DNA from: Rhabdochlamydiaceae bacterium
GTDB lineage: Bacteria; Chlamydiota; Chlamydiia; Chlamydiales; Rhabdochlamydiaceae
Direction: 5' to 3'
Length of the DNA: 64,000 bases
Assembly: GCA_019745395.1 (NCBI GenBank)
Contig: JAIETG010000002.1
Coordinates: forward strand, 40,533-104,532
Both the position numbers and the translations under genes were made by a program. Numbering within the stretch: position 1 is the stretch's first letter; every line of letters begins with the position of its first letter. The notes beneath the pieces were generated by a model. That model searched no databases. It had not been told where the DNA came from and saw nothing but the letters and a program-made list of their open reading frames with translations. Positions 7,376 to 15,648 of this stretch are shown piece after piece.

Positions 7376-8179
7376 TTATTTCGCTGGGGAAAAATATTTT
7401 TCCCATTCCGAGTTAGGGGGTCTAAAAAATATGTAATTTCCAACTCCCTTAAAAACGCCTTCTTTACACATGTGGGCCTCTGCTTGCTTTTGCGAATATA
7501 CAAAGCCTTTTGCTGTCATCTGATCAATGATTTCGCGGTGAATTGGAAGGTTGTTATTAATTTCCACTAAAATAGACTTTAGTTCTGGATGTTCCAAAAG
7601 TTGCTTTGCGCCCTTTAAAATTTTATGCTCAATTCCGTCGACATCGATTTTAATATGCTGAGGAATGTCGATGAACTTTTTTTGAATGAGCTCATCCAAG
7701 CTCATAGAAAGACATCCTTGAGTATAGCTAAATAGTGAAGGTTCGTGCTTGAAATTACATGTATCTTCAAAGTTATGACAGGAACCTCCTTCTTTAAATT
7801 CACTAATGTGTAATTCGCTCCATGTCATTCCATCGCTTATTGCAATTGGATATGCTTTGATTTTTTTATCCATTTTATTAATGAAAATATTCTTGTTGAG
7901 AAGGGCGTAATTTAGTGATTCAGGTTCAAAAGCAATAACAGTAACCCCGCAAGAAAACGCTGCATAAAGGGAATATAGGCCAATGTTTGCTCCAATATCG
8001 ATGAAAAGATCATCAGGCATAAAGGTGTCGATCCATTGAATTGTTTCAGGCTCTTTTTGCCTAATCGTATTGATTCTCCATGTTACCATTTCATTCGTTG
8101 CGTGAAAAAGGATTCGGAAATTTGAATCATTATTAGAAGTGACTTCTATTATTTCCGATTCCATTATTTGTGAGTCCAT
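7376..8179 (-). CDS. FkbM-family SAM-dependent methyltransferase
   Basis: A 267-residue protein with the FkbM core: LFIDIGANIGLYSLYAA (SAM-binding motif I), VIAFEPESLNYALLNKN, then IPQHIKIDVDGIEHKILKGA (family hallmark) and LKSILVEINNN. FkbM enzymes O-methylate sugars or secondary metabolites. Its start overlaps the 2OG-oxygenase gene by 16 bases, so the two form an operon and may modify the same molecule, perhaps a surface glycan or lipid; the substrate is not readable from the sequence. Confidence 0.85.
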   Translation of the reverse strand: MDSQIMESEIIEVTSNNDSNFRILFHATNEMVTWRINTIRQKEPETIQWIDTFMPDDLFIDIGANIGLYSLYAAFSCGVTVIAFEPESLNYALLNKNIFINKMDKKIKAYPIAISDGMTWSELHISEFKEGGSCHNFEDTCNFKHEPSLFSYTQGCLSMSLDELIQKKFIDIPQHIKIDVDGIEHKILKGAKQLLEHPELKSILVEINNNLPIHREIIDQMTAKGFVYSQKQAEAHMCKEGVFKGVGNYIFFRPPNSEWEKYFSPAK

Positions 8180-8883
8180 TGAAGATAGTAGTTTAAAAGA
8201 TTACGTTCTGCCCCTTCATCTAAAATAGGCTCTCTTCCATGAAAAGAACGATTAGATCTAACAAATCCAAATACACTGTTAGGTAAAAAAGACGCAGTGT
8301 CTATTTTTTTAAATTTTTCAAGAGAATGATGCGCAAATCCTTCGCACTCAAAAGAAGAATCAAGAGGCTGATAGATAGAAGTTCCTAAGTGAGCTTGATC
8401 ATTGGAACTTGGAAAATAAAAGAGTAAAGTCAAAACCCGTATTGGATGATCTGTATGTGGACCTATGGAATAGTTTGTTCGATCTCGAATAAGTTCAGCT
8501 ACTGAAGAAAATGTAACGTGTTCATAGTGCGCGCCAAAGCGTTCTTTTATTTGAGGTTCAAATTTTTCTAGTAGCATCGTACGCCACTCCTCACTTTTTA
8601 TTGCAGCTGTAAATTTGCTCCAAAATAACAAATGGCAAAAAGGCAGTTGTTCCAATTCATGCTCTTCTAAGAGCAGCACGCTACGATCAGCGTAAGCCCC
8701 AGGCTTAACTTTGCCTGTTTGATCTAAGCTTTGAAAGTATGAAGTATCTGGAAGGTTAGATAGGAGTTCTTGATAAAATTCTTTCGGAAATATGTTTTCG
8801 ATATAGAAATAAGAATAGGGAGAGGAATGTATAGGAGCTTCAGCTAATTTATTCTTTACGTGCAGCAAAACATCCCTTTCCAT
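8164..8883 (-). CDS. 2-oxoglutarate/Fe(II)-dependent oxygenase
   Basis: A 239-residue protein with the HxD...H iron triad: GPHTDHPIRVLTLLFYF supplies His-x-Asp and RSFHGREPI the distal His; the following Arg/Asn-rich RNLLNYYLQW resembles the oxoglutarate-binding end of prolyl-4-hydroxylase-like enzymes. These hydroxylate proteins, lipids or small molecules. It is the first gene of the overlapping pair with the FkbM methyltransferase. A plausible joint job is hydroxylation followed by O-methylation of one substrate, but this is inference. Confidence 0.75.
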   Translation of the reverse strand: MERDVLLHVKNKLAEAPIHSSPYSYFYIENIFPKEFYQELLSNLPDTSYFQSLDQTGKVKPGAYADRSVLLLEEHELEQLPFCHLLFWSKFTAAIKSEEWRTMLLEKFEPQIKERFGAHYEHVTFSSVAELIRDRTNYSIGPHTDHPIRVLTLLFYFPSSNDQAHLGTSIYQPLDSSFECEGFAHHSLEKFKKIDTASFLPNSVFGFVRSNRSFHGREPILDEGAERNLLNYYLQWTHK

Positions 8884-8951
8884 AAGACCTCAATACACAT
8901 AAGATTAAAATGTACTTTTAGAAATTTATCTTTAATTTTCAAGTAGAATCA

Positions 8952-8984
8952 GATCTCGTGCAGGTTCTGATTTTGTTCAGAGCA
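8952..8984 (+). repeat. Degenerate copy of the tRNA-Leu 3' end
   Basis: ATCTCGTGCAGGTTC at the start and GAGCA at the end match the tRNA-Leu fragment at 1127-1158 in the same orientation; I count 25 identical positions of 32 without gaps. The match covers the T arm and acceptor end only. It may be a decayed attachment-site copy that, with the one at 1127, once bracketed an integrated segment, or an independent tRNA remnant. Confidence 0.45.
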
Positions 8985-9043
8985 ATTTTACCGACTTCTC
9001 TTAAACGGGAGAGGTTGTGGGCTATATTACTTTTTCATCATCC

Positions 9044-9273
9044 AATACAAGGAAAGATCAGATACTGTACTTTTTGTCCTGAAACGGCAGAGATGGGCAA
9101 CTTCAAAGAGTTGGAGGAAACGTTGGCCTTATTGTAAGTTTCGCGAATTTTTCTTCCATCGTCAATAAATAATTCTCTTCCTTCCGTATGCAATCCATTA
9201 CGCACGGAAATGTACGTGTCAGTCTGTTTTTCTTTGGTATTCCTAATAAAAGTATTGATTCTTTCTATGGGTT
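9044..9273 (-). pseudogene. Start-less coding remnant
   Basis: About 75 codons are open on the minus strand between two stops, including ISVRNGLHTEGRELFIDDGR. There is no ATG, GTG or TTG with a ribosome-binding site at its head. It lies directly downstream of the S9 peptidase gene. I do not recognise it; its length alone is weak evidence. Confidence 0.25.
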
Positions 9274-9294
9274 TTCCTTTACGTTAATTGCTTT

Positions 9295-11304
9295 TTACAG
9301 CTGTTGTATGTATTTTTGAAACCATGCGAGATTTTGCTCCATTACATCTAGTTTTGCTTGAGGGTTTTCAAGTCCATGACCAACATCTGGGTAGAGAGTA
9401 AGAGTTGCTTGTTTCCCAAGTCTTTCTAAAGCGCGGTAAAACTCATAGGCTTGAGAGGCGGGGACTCTGAGGTCTAGTTTTCCATGTTGAATAAGACACG
9501 GAGTTGACACATTGCTCACATGATAAAGAGGAGACCTCTGTTCATAGAGTGACGTGTTATTTGTAAATTCTCCTAGGTACTCTGTTAAAAAACGATGTAG
9601 GTCTGTAGTGCCATTCATGCTTACAAGATTTGTTATACCAGCTCCTATCGAAGCGGCTTTAAAACGGGAAGTTTGTGTAACGGCCCAAGCAGTCATGTAG
9701 CCTCCGTAGCTCCACCCCATGATTCCGAGCTTTTGTGGATCTGCAATTTCTTGAGAGATGAGAAAGTCTACTCCAGACATTATATCTACAAAATCCATAC
9801 CTCCCCAGTCTTGCTGATTTGCATAGCGAAAATTGTATCCATATCCTGCTGACCCTCTAGGATTTGGTCTTAAAACAGCAAAGCCGGCTTGAGCAAAAGA
9901 GGCTACTTGGTGAGTATCTGAATTGCCTACAAACGTTTCACTGAAAAAAACAGAGGGCCCACCATGAACAATAACGAGAAGAGGGTACTGTTTTCCTTTT
10001 TCATATCCGATAGGATAGGTGAAAAGACCTTCTATTATTAAGTTATCTGAAGATTTCCAAGAGATTATTTCTGTTTTAGTTTGAGGATAGGATAGCAAGT
10101 CTTCATTTAGATGGGAAATTTGGATAGGAGCAAAATGATCTATGGCAGTTATATAGGATTCCGGAGGTGTTGAAGAAGATTGGATGATCATTCCAAGGGT
10201 GTTTCTGTTATAATTTAAGGATACTTCTCTAAAAGACGTATTGCCGGTATCTATTTCTCGAGCAGTAGTCCCGTTCTTATTTAAAAGAACAAGATGGTAC
10301 TTAGTGCCTTTTGGTTCGCAAATAATAAGATTCGTTCCATCTTGAGTCCATCCGATTAAATGGGGGCTTTCATCGAAAGTGCTAGCAAGTTCACTCTTCT
10401 CTAATCCATTAGCACGACGTATTGCAATTTTTTTGCTGCCTCCGTACCCTCTGGTAGACGAGCTTGTGACGTAGGCTATATGCTCTCCATTTGGAGAATA
10501 TCTAGGTAAAGCTTCGTAGGTGTTTTTTTTCTCCCAGGGGATAGTATTTCCTGTTGAAAGATCGAGTATAGCAATGCTGCTATCTAAGCAAAAAGAGTCA
10601 AATTCCGCACTCGGAGAGTGGGCAAATGCGATTTTTGTTCCGTCAGGAGACCAATCAAATTCTGTATGCAGAGTCCCTAAATCTCCAAAGCCTCTAACGC
10701 AGTATTCGTCTGAGGTCCATGGTTTAGGAGTGGGGGTAGGAGAAAAGACCTCAACAGTCCATAGGCGATTAATATTCTTTTTTTCTTTATAGACGAAAGG
10801 ATCTGAACCATTTATTTCATCAGCCATAACAAATGCGATTGTTTTTCCATCTGGAGACCATGCGAATGTTTGAACGCTTTTTGTTCCTGAAATGAGTGAA
10901 ATGGGTTTTTTGTCTTCTAAAGAAAGCATGTATAGATGGTGAACTTTTTCGGAACGAGAAATGTAGGCAATCCATTTTCCGTCAGGGGACCATCTGGGTT
11001 GCTGCGCTAGGGAAGATGTTTCTAGAAGAGGGATTGTCAATGTTGTTTCGGAAGATCCTAGGTAGATGTTAGGTGCCCAATGTTTTTTCTCTATATCAGG
11101 TGTTTTGACTACAAAAAGTACCTGTTTGTTATCGGGAGAGGGTTGCACGTCAGAAATAGCTTTTGTCTGCATGGAGTCTTTCGGGTTCCACAAAAGAGAG
11201 GGGGCTTCAGCTTGACCATAGATAGCTGTAAGGATGCAAGAGATCAGTAGGTTTTTGAATCGCATGTTGTTTTTAGTCTCAGAGTTAATTTGTGAGCCAA
11301 TCAT
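9295..11304 (-). CDS. Exported S9-family prolyl oligopeptidase-like serine peptidase
   Basis: A 669-residue protein of the DPP-IV/acylaminoacyl-peptidase type. After a 13-residue lead comes a signal peptide-like stretch, MRFKNLLISCILTAIYGQAEA. Residues about 45-400 are a WD40-like propeller with repeated WSPDGKxIA motifs. The C-terminal alpha/beta hydrolase carries the nucleophile in GWSYGGYMTAW, the Asp in KLDLRVPAS and the His in DVGHGLENP. It would cleave short peptides in the periplasm or outside the cell, feeding an amino-acid-dependent intracellular bacterium. AGGAAA upstream of 11304 supports that start; the alternative ATG at 11265 would begin directly at the signal peptide but has no site. 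Confidence 0.9.
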   Translation of the reverse strand: MIGSQINSETKNNMRFKNLLISCILTAIYGQAEAPSLLWNPKDSMQTKAISDVQPSPDNKQVLFVVKTPDIEKKHWAPNIYLGSSETTLTIPLLETSSLAQQPRWSPDGKWIAYISRSEKVHHLYMLSLEDKKPISLISGTKSVQTFAWSPDGKTIAFVMADEINGSDPFVYKEKKNINRLWTVEVFSPTPTPKPWTSDEYCVRGFGDLGTLHTEFDWSPDGTKIAFAHSPSAEFDSFCLDSSIAILDLSTGNTIPWEKKNTYEALPRYSPNGEHIAYVTSSSTRGYGGSKKIAIRRANGLEKSELASTFDESPHLIGWTQDGTNLIICEPKGTKYHLVLLNKNGTTAREIDTGNTSFREVSLNYNRNTLGMIIQSSSTPPESYITAIDHFAPIQISHLNEDLLSYPQTKTEIISWKSSDNLIIEGLFTYPIGYEKGKQYPLLVIVHGGPSVFFSETFVGNSDTHQVASFAQAGFAVLRPNPRGSAGYGYNFRYANQQDWGGMDFVDIMSGVDFLISQEIADPQKLGIMGWSYGGYMTAWAVTQTSRFKAASIGAGITNLVSMNGTTDLHRFLTEYLGEFTNNTSLYEQRSPLYHVSNVSTPCLIQHGKLDLRVPASQAYEFYRALERLGKQATLTLYPDVGHGLENPQAKLDVMEQNLAWFQKYIQQL

Positions 11305-11372
11305 AAGAATTTCCTTGTTTAACGTCTTTAGATTTTAATGATGTTTGTGGTTTTGTTAACTTTTTCTTTTAT

Positions 11373-11401
11373 TTGACAAATTGTTTCTGTAAATTTAATG
11401 T
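11373..11401 (+). promoter_or_regulatory. Possible sigma-70-type promoter for the gene at 11437
   Basis: A perfect TTGACA (11373-11378) is followed 17 bases later by TAATGT, a poor -10 box with three of six consensus bases. The position is about right for a start at 11437. The -35 match is the stronger half of the evidence. Confidence 0.35.
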
Positions 11402-11436
11402 TTAAATGTTTGTTTTATTAAAGAAATGGTTTTGTT

Positions 11437-11958
11437 ATGAAATTTTCTTTTGTTGGTTTTTTTGTTCTATGTGCTTTTATGAGACTTGCTCAAGCAGAGG
11501 TGGTTCCATCTCTTAAAGAAGTAACAGAGCGGGGGACGACTTATACAGTGCGTTTTAAAGATAAAGATATTAAGCATCCTGAAAATGTCCAGGTTACATT
11601 TGGGCCGGGACTGGTCTATAGAGGTCATTTTTTATCTATGACTTTGTGTAACCGAAGTTTTCTGGAGGTTTCATTGGAAATTCCAGAAAATGCTTTTACA
11701 GATGTGAAAAACGTGGAGCTTTGCTTATCCCACCTTTCCGCAATGATAAACGGCAGGCCTAGAGGTTCTCCAGTAAGGGTTTTTATAAATGGTGAGGTGT
11801 TTGAAGATGCTCTTGATCCGAATTCTGGAGGAATTGTGCATCATAGATTGGATGTCACGGATTGGGTTCATGAAGGTACGAATGTTATAAAGATTCGGAT
11901 GTTAAATGGGCTGAGCCAGTATTGGCTAAATTCTTTAGCTGTTACTTTTGAGAAATAG
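11437..11958 (+). CDS. Exported protein with a jelly-roll-like sugar-binding fold
   Basis: A 173-residue protein with a clear signal peptide, MKFSFVGFFVLCAFMRLAQA, cut before EVVPS. The mature part is all beta in pattern. The C-terminal segment VRVFINGEVFEDAL followed by HHRLDVTDWVHEGTNVIKIR resembles the galactose-binding-like modules of GH2 enzymes. There is no catalytic domain, so a binding or structural role outside the cytoplasm is likely. It is a single gene ended by a strong terminator at 11982. The fold call is by pattern only. Confidence 0.6.
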   Translation: MKFSFVGFFVLCAFMRLAQAEVVPSLKEVTERGTTYTVRFKDKDIKHPENVQVTFGPGLVYRGHFLSMTLCNRSFLEVSLEIPENAFTDVKNVELCLSHLSAMINGRPRGSPVRVFINGEVFEDALDPNSGGIVHHRLDVTDWVHEGTNVIKIRMLNGLSQYWLNSLAVTFEK

Positions 11959-11981
11959 TGATTGCTGATTTTTCTTTTGAA

Positions 11982-12013
11982 GAGGGGGCTCTGTAGGCCC
12001 CCTCATTTTTTCT
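11982..12013. terminator. Rho-independent terminator between convergent genes
   Basis: GAGGGGGC (11982-11989) pairs with GCCCCCTC (11997-12004) around a 7-base loop and is followed by ATTTTTTCTT on the plus strand. It ends the 11437 gene. The minus-strand gene ends at 12013, inside the T tract, so the hairpin probably serves both. Confidence 0.85.
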
Positions 12014-12609
12014 TATTTGGCTTTAGTGTCAGGACTTTTTCCTTCTTCTCCAAATAGATAATCTAGGAATTTTTTAAATCCGTGTTTGTCTTCACTATTA
12101 TGATCAATACACTCTTTCAAGATGGCAACGGTTTTATCTTTAGGAAGTTTTACATATTCAGCAAATCCCTCTGCTTGTTCAAGAAGGCAGGGGTTTTCAT
12201 GATACTCCTTCATAATTCTGTCTCTAGTACCTTCAATGAATCCATTGTATTTTGCAGAGCTGTCTTGGATTGTTTTCATGTCTTTTGTTAGTTTGGGATC
12301 TGATAAAACATAGGCCCAGTAAGAAAGGTCCGGAACTTCATTGCTAAGAATCGTTCCCATGTCTTCTAAGTGGGACTTTTTCCCCATTAAAGAAAATAAT
12401 CCGTCGTCAGCAACTGTTGAGAAGGTTTCATCGATTAAAGCTTTGTTTTTTTTGCTGATCGTAGGATCGAATTTACATTTAGAGGAAATTTTCCAGGAAT
12501 GAGGGAGAAGTGAAGTGCGAGAAAGGATAAATAGACCGCCTCCTACTAAAAGGACTCCTAATATCAGAGCATAAATCCAGAATTTTATAGTTTTTTTTGG
12601 CTTGTTCAT
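12013..12609 (-). CDS. Single-pass membrane protein of unknown function
   Basis: A 198-residue protein. A basic start MNKPKKTIKFW is followed by one hydrophobic helix, IYALILGVLLVGGGLFIL, and a soluble, helix-rich, charged domain of about 165 residues with two Cys (SKCKFD and NPCLLEQ). It is probably an inner-membrane-anchored periplasmic protein. I do not recognise a family. It is alone on its strand between a terminator and arfB. Confidence 0.6.
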   Translation of the reverse strand: MNKPKKTIKFWIYALILGVLLVGGGLFILSRTSLLPHSWKISSKCKFDPTISKKNKALIDETFSTVADDGLFSLMGKKSHLEDMGTILSNEVPDLSYWAYVLSDPKLTKDMKTIQDSSAKYNGFIEGTRDRIMKEYHENPCLLEQAEGFAEYVKLPKDKTVAILKECIDHNSEDKHGFKKFLDYLFGEEGKSPDTKAK

Positions 12610-12793
12610 TTTCGCATCCTGTTTATGATAGTAATTTCACTGTAATGTTTATTAGATTAAATGCAATGTAAAATATTGTGTGAGTTGCGATTTGAGTTCA
12701 GGGTGTGAGGGTTTTGCTGTTTTTATTTCTTTGATTGCGGGTGTGGAACAATTCGTGCTAAAATTAGGATGAAGAACCGTAGGCGGGAAGAGT

Positions 12794-13198
12794 GTGGTTG
12801 CAAAAGACAAGTTAGAGTGTTTAAAAAAACGGATGGAAGCTCTGTCTATTAAAGAAGATGATCTTGTAGAAAAATTCATTCTAGGATCAGGGTCTGGGGG
12901 GCAAAAGATCAATAAGACTTCTTCCTGTGTTTATTTAAAGCATCTGCCAACAGGAATTGAAATCAAATGTCAACAAGAGCGATCTAGGGAACTCAATCGA
13001 TATGTGGCAAGAAAAGAGCTTTGTAATCGATTAGAAGAGATTATTCGCAAGCGCGCTTCGGCAAAAATACAGGAAAGTGAAAAGCTTCGCAGGCAAAAAA
13101 AGAAAAGAAGTCGCGCGTCCAAAGAGAAAATGCTTGTGGAGAAAAAAGCGGTTTCTCAAAAAAAATCTCTTAGAAAAAGCCCCTCTCAGTTTGATTAA
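12794..13198 (+). CDS. ArfB/YaeJ-like peptide chain release factor protein (GGQ)
   Basis: A 134-residue protein containing the release-factor hydrolysis domain with the catalytic loop GSGSGGQKINKTSSCVYL (GGQ at residues 35-37) and a long Lys/Arg-rich C-terminal tail (from about residue 88 to 130). Codon-recognition domains are absent. This layout is that of rescue factors (ArfB/YaeJ, C12orf65-like), which insert a basic tail into the empty mRNA channel of stalled ribosomes and release the peptide. The GTG start at 12794 follows GGGAAG. The 3' end overlaps glpQ by 4 bases in the convergent direction. Confidence 0.85.
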   Translation: MVAKDKLECLKKRMEALSIKEDDLVEKFILGSGSGGQKINKTSSCVYLKHLPTGIEIKCQQERSRELNRYVARKELCNRLEEIIRKRASAKIQESEKLRRQKKKRSRASKEKMLVEKKAVSQKKSLRKSPSQFD

Positions 13199-13950
13199 GG
13201 CCGTACTCTATCAGGGTAGTTAGAAATAATCCCGTCTACTTTTAATTTTTTCATGAGCTTGATGTCAGCGTCTGTGTTTACCGTGTAGACGAAGACTTTT
13301 TTGTTTCTTTGATGTGCGTCATCGATAAGGGCTTGATTGATGGCATTTTGGCAAAGAACCGCGCAATCGGCCTCTGCGTCATCAACAAAAGCTGTGTAAT
13401 TTACGGGAATGGCTTCCATGATAGCTCCCGTTTCTATTTGAGGTAAGAGTTTGTGAAAGGTTAGCAACTCATGGTGATTAAAAGAGGATACAAAGAAGTC
13501 TTTGTGAGAAAAGCCTTTCTTTTTTACGTAAAACTCGATCAGTTCTGCCACGGGTTTTGCGGTATCGGGCCCTTTTAGTTCTATATTAATAATGCAGCGT
13601 CGATTAACGAGGTCTATCACTTGTTGTAAGGTTGGGATGATTTGGTCTGAAGGACCTCTGTATTTGCTGAGCTCATCTAATGTTAGTTCTGCTACCAAAC
13701 CTTTTCCATTGGTGGTTCTGTCAATGAGAGAATCGTGCATGACAATCAGTTCGCCAGATTTGCAGCATTGAACATCTAGCTCTACGACATCAACTCCGAG
13801 CTTTATAGCTGTTTCAAAGGAGAGTAGTGTGTTTTCTGGGGCGTAGCCACAGGCGCCTCGATGGCCGATGATAAGGCAGTTGTTTTCACTGTGAAGAGGG
13901 GGCGTTATTAGAGAAAGGCAAACGGCGGACAAGATTTGCATAAGTGCCAT
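13195..13950 (-). CDS. glpQ: Exported glycerophosphodiester phosphodiesterase
   Basis: A 251-residue GDPD TIM-barrel enzyme that hydrolyses glycerophosphodiesters (deacylated phospholipids) to glycerol-3-phosphate and an alcohol. It shows IIGHRGACGYAPENTLLSFE, VDVVELDVQCCKSGELIVMHD and INIELKGP, with the metal and catalytic His/Glu/Asp residues in place. The N-terminus MALMQILSAVCLSLITPPLHS is a signal peptide, so it acts in the periplasm or beyond, likely on host-derived lipid products. One more member of this region's exported enzymes. Confidence 0.9.
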   Translation of the reverse strand: MALMQILSAVCLSLITPPLHSENNCLIIGHRGACGYAPENTLLSFETAIKLGVDVVELDVQCCKSGELIVMHDSLIDRTTNGKGLVAELTLDELSKYRGPSDQIIPTLQQVIDLVNRRCIINIELKGPDTAKPVAELIEFYVKKKGFSHKDFFVSSFNHHELLTFHKLLPQIETGAIMEAIPVNYTAFVDDAEADCAVLCQNAINQALIDDAHQRNKKVFVYTVNTDADIKLMKKLKVDGIISNYPDRVRP

Positions 13951-14023
13951 AGATGATCCTTTGAGCGGAAGCTTTAAGGGGGATTTTAAGTGATTCTTGA
14001 TTTGAAGGGTACGGAATTTTGTA

Positions 14024-14058
14024 AAAACTTCCCTAGATTAAGGATCTAGGGAAGTTTT
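14024..14058 (-). terminator. Terminator of the Cys-rich exported protein gene
   Basis: A perfect 14-bp stem, AAAACTTCCCTAGA (14024-14037) against its reverse complement (14045-14058), with a 7-base loop. It lies just past the minus-strand stop at 14064 and its lower arm gives a short U-run in the transcript. Confidence 0.8.
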
Positions 14059-14063
14059 GGCTG

Positions 14064-14660
14064 TTAAGGGCGTTTACAGCAACAGTCTGTTGGGCAATCG
14101 CAGACTTTTTCTATGACAATCGATGCAGAGACAGTGTCACAATTTGGTCCTGATTGGAGCTGAATATTGTGCCATCCGCAGGATAAAGGATTGTTATTAA
14201 TCAGACGTAAAACGTAATCGCAGCATGTTTTTCCACAGACTTTTACGAGCATGCTCATTGTACTCATCTGATCTCCTGCAAACATTTCTGAACCAACAAT
14301 CACTTGCCCGTTTAAACTTAAAGCAACTTTTCTGTTTTGATCTTTTTCTTTCATGAAAGAGTACTTGTCCTCTTTTAATGATACAGAATAGGTGATTCGG
14401 TATATCCCTGGTTCTTTAAGTATAAATTCACCGCTTTCTAGGGGATGATCAATGCCTTTGCTGGGCGATAGCAGTTCTCCGTCGAACAGGATTGGGTGTT
14501 CTGGAGCTATCACATCTGAGCTTTTTGTGTAAAATGATCCATATTCCATGCAACAGCAGGGAGTTGTACGGCGTTCAGAGCTATCTGCATGGGCGTGTGT
14601 AGCCGCCAGCATAGTAATCATAAAAAAAACAGAGCTCAGTATATTCGATAGTTTTTTCAT
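14064..14660 (-). CDS. Exported Cys-rich protein with a C1q/TNF-like (BclA C-terminal-like) fold
   Basis: A 198-residue protein with a signal peptide (MKKLSNILSSVFFMITMLAA...HADS). The mature N-terminus has a TTPCCCMEYG cluster and the C-terminus ends in VCDCPTDCCCKRP. Between them the pattern GEFILKEPGIYRITYSVSL, NRKVALSLNGQVIVGSEMF, and GWHNIQLQSG matches the jelly-roll of C1q/TNF-like bacterial surface proteins. Clustered Cys at both ends suggests disulfide cross-linking at the cell surface, as in the chlamydial cysteine-rich envelope. The fold and surface role are inferences. Confidence 0.6.
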   Translation of the reverse strand: MKKLSNILSSVFFMITMLAATHAHADSSERRTTPCCCMEYGSFYTKSSDVIAPEHPILFDGELLSPSKGIDHPLESGEFILKEPGIYRITYSVSLKEDKYSFMKEKDQNRKVALSLNGQVIVGSEMFAGDQMSTMSMLVKVCGKTCCDYVLRLINNNPLSCGWHNIQLQSGPNCDTVSASIVIEKVCDCPTDCCCKRP

Positions 14661-14868
14661 GGGATTTCCATAGGTAAAAATTTATCTTCTCGAAATCCTG
14701 TAAATAGTTCTCTATTTCAGGATGTATTGCAGTATTGCATTCATGATAGTATTTTGTGAATAAGATACTGAAATGAAGAGAAAAGACGATATGTTTTTTC
14801 TGAATTCTCTATGAAGTCTAACAGAAAAAATTTCCCTAAAATTGAGTTCTGCGCATCTTAATCCATCC

Positions 14869-14897
14869 TTGACTTTTTTAAAGAGCAAATCTAGGAT
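14869..14897 (+). promoter_or_regulatory. Probable sigma-70-type promoter of mtnB-mtnC-upp
   Basis: TTGACT (14869-14874), a 17-base spacer, then TAGGAT (14892-14897). Five of six and four of six consensus bases match with ideal spacing. It is 25 bases upstream of the mtnB start, leaving room for a short leader with TAGGAG as the ribosome-binding site. Confidence 0.55.
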
Positions 14898-14921
14898 GGC
14901 TGCTTTTTTTTAGGAGATGTT

Positions 14922-15596
14922 ATGCGTGCTTTTGTTGCTCTTATTTTTCTACTTCCTTTGTTGAATCTTGAAGCTAGTTCTCTTGCTGAAGCTTCTCAAG
15001 AGATTGTTGAAGCGGGTGTTTTTTTGAATCGTTTTGGCCTCTGTCCTGCAACATCAGGCAATTTTTCTAGACGATTAGATGATAAGCACATTGCTATTAC
15101 AGCCTCAGGTAAACATAAGGGAGAACTTACAGTAGATGATGTTCTTATTGTAGATCTGAAAGGTAAAGTGCAAGGAGGTGATAAAAAGCCTTCTGCAGAA
15201 ACGCTCCTTCATACAATTCTTTATGTTTTATTTGATGATGTTGGAGCGGTTTTACATACGCACTCCTTAAATGGAAGTGTGCTAACGCGGTTAGTGGCTC
15301 CTGATAATGTCCTTGTTACTGAAGGCTATGAGATTCATAAAGCATTTCCTAACATAAAAACTCATGAAAGCAAGGTGCAGATCCCCATTTTTGAAAATAG
15401 TCAAGATATCGATGCTATGTTTAGAGAAGTTGCGGCTTATTTACAGCAGCATCCGAACGTATATGGGTTTCTCATTCGAGGGCATGGTTTTTATACTTGG
15501 GGACGTGATATGAAAGAGGTTAAAATTCGAGTAGAAGCCTTTGAGTATCTTTTTGAGAGCGAATGGAAGTTCAGAGCAGCTGATGGAGCACGCTAA
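14922..15596 (+). CDS. mtnB: Methylthioribulose-1-phosphate dehydratase with a signal peptide
   Basis: A class II aldolase-fold zinc enzyme of methionine salvage that dehydrates 5-methylthioribulose-1-phosphate. Core motifs: GLCPATSGNFSRR, ITASGKHKGELT, KPSAETLLHTILY, the HTHS zinc motif, and VTEGYEIHKAF. Unusually, it begins with MRAFVALIFLLPLLNLEASS, a Sec-type signal peptide; without it, about 204 residues remain, the normal MtnB size, so the signal is an addition before the normal start. The ATG at 14922 follows TAGGAG. It heads a row with mtnC and upp, both also signal-bearing. It would act in the periplasm, inclusion or host rather than in the bacterial cytosol. Confidence 0.85.
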   Translation: MRAFVALIFLLPLLNLEASSLAEASQEIVEAGVFLNRFGLCPATSGNFSRRLDDKHIAITASGKHKGELTVDDVLIVDLKGKVQGGDKKPSAETLLHTILYVLFDDVGAVLHTHSLNGSVLTRLVAPDNVLVTEGYEIHKAFPNIKTHESKVQIPIFENSQDIDAMFREVAAYLQQHPNVYGFLIRGHGFYTWGRDMKEVKIRVEAFEYLFESEWKFRAADGAR

Positions 15597-15648
15597 CATA
15601 CACGGATTTGACTGATTTTTTTACACCCATCGAAAAATAGGAGTTTTT

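Larger units (their letters stand above)
8884..9294. other. 411-bp spacer with a tRNA-like end and a coding remnant
   Basis: There is no intact gene here. The spacer contains the degenerate tRNA-Leu-like 3' end at 8952-8984 and a start-less minus-strand open frame at about 9044-9273. Nothing else is recognised. Confidence 0.5.

Noticed and set aside
7218..7406. N-terminal extension of FolBK to the ATG at 7406
   Set aside because: It would overlap the FkbM gene, is not FolB-like, and lacks a ribosome-binding site, while 7217 has one.
12652..12912. 86-codon minus-strand frame
   Set aside because: Its first half is antisense to the start of the ArfB-like gene, including the GGQ region, so it is a shadow.
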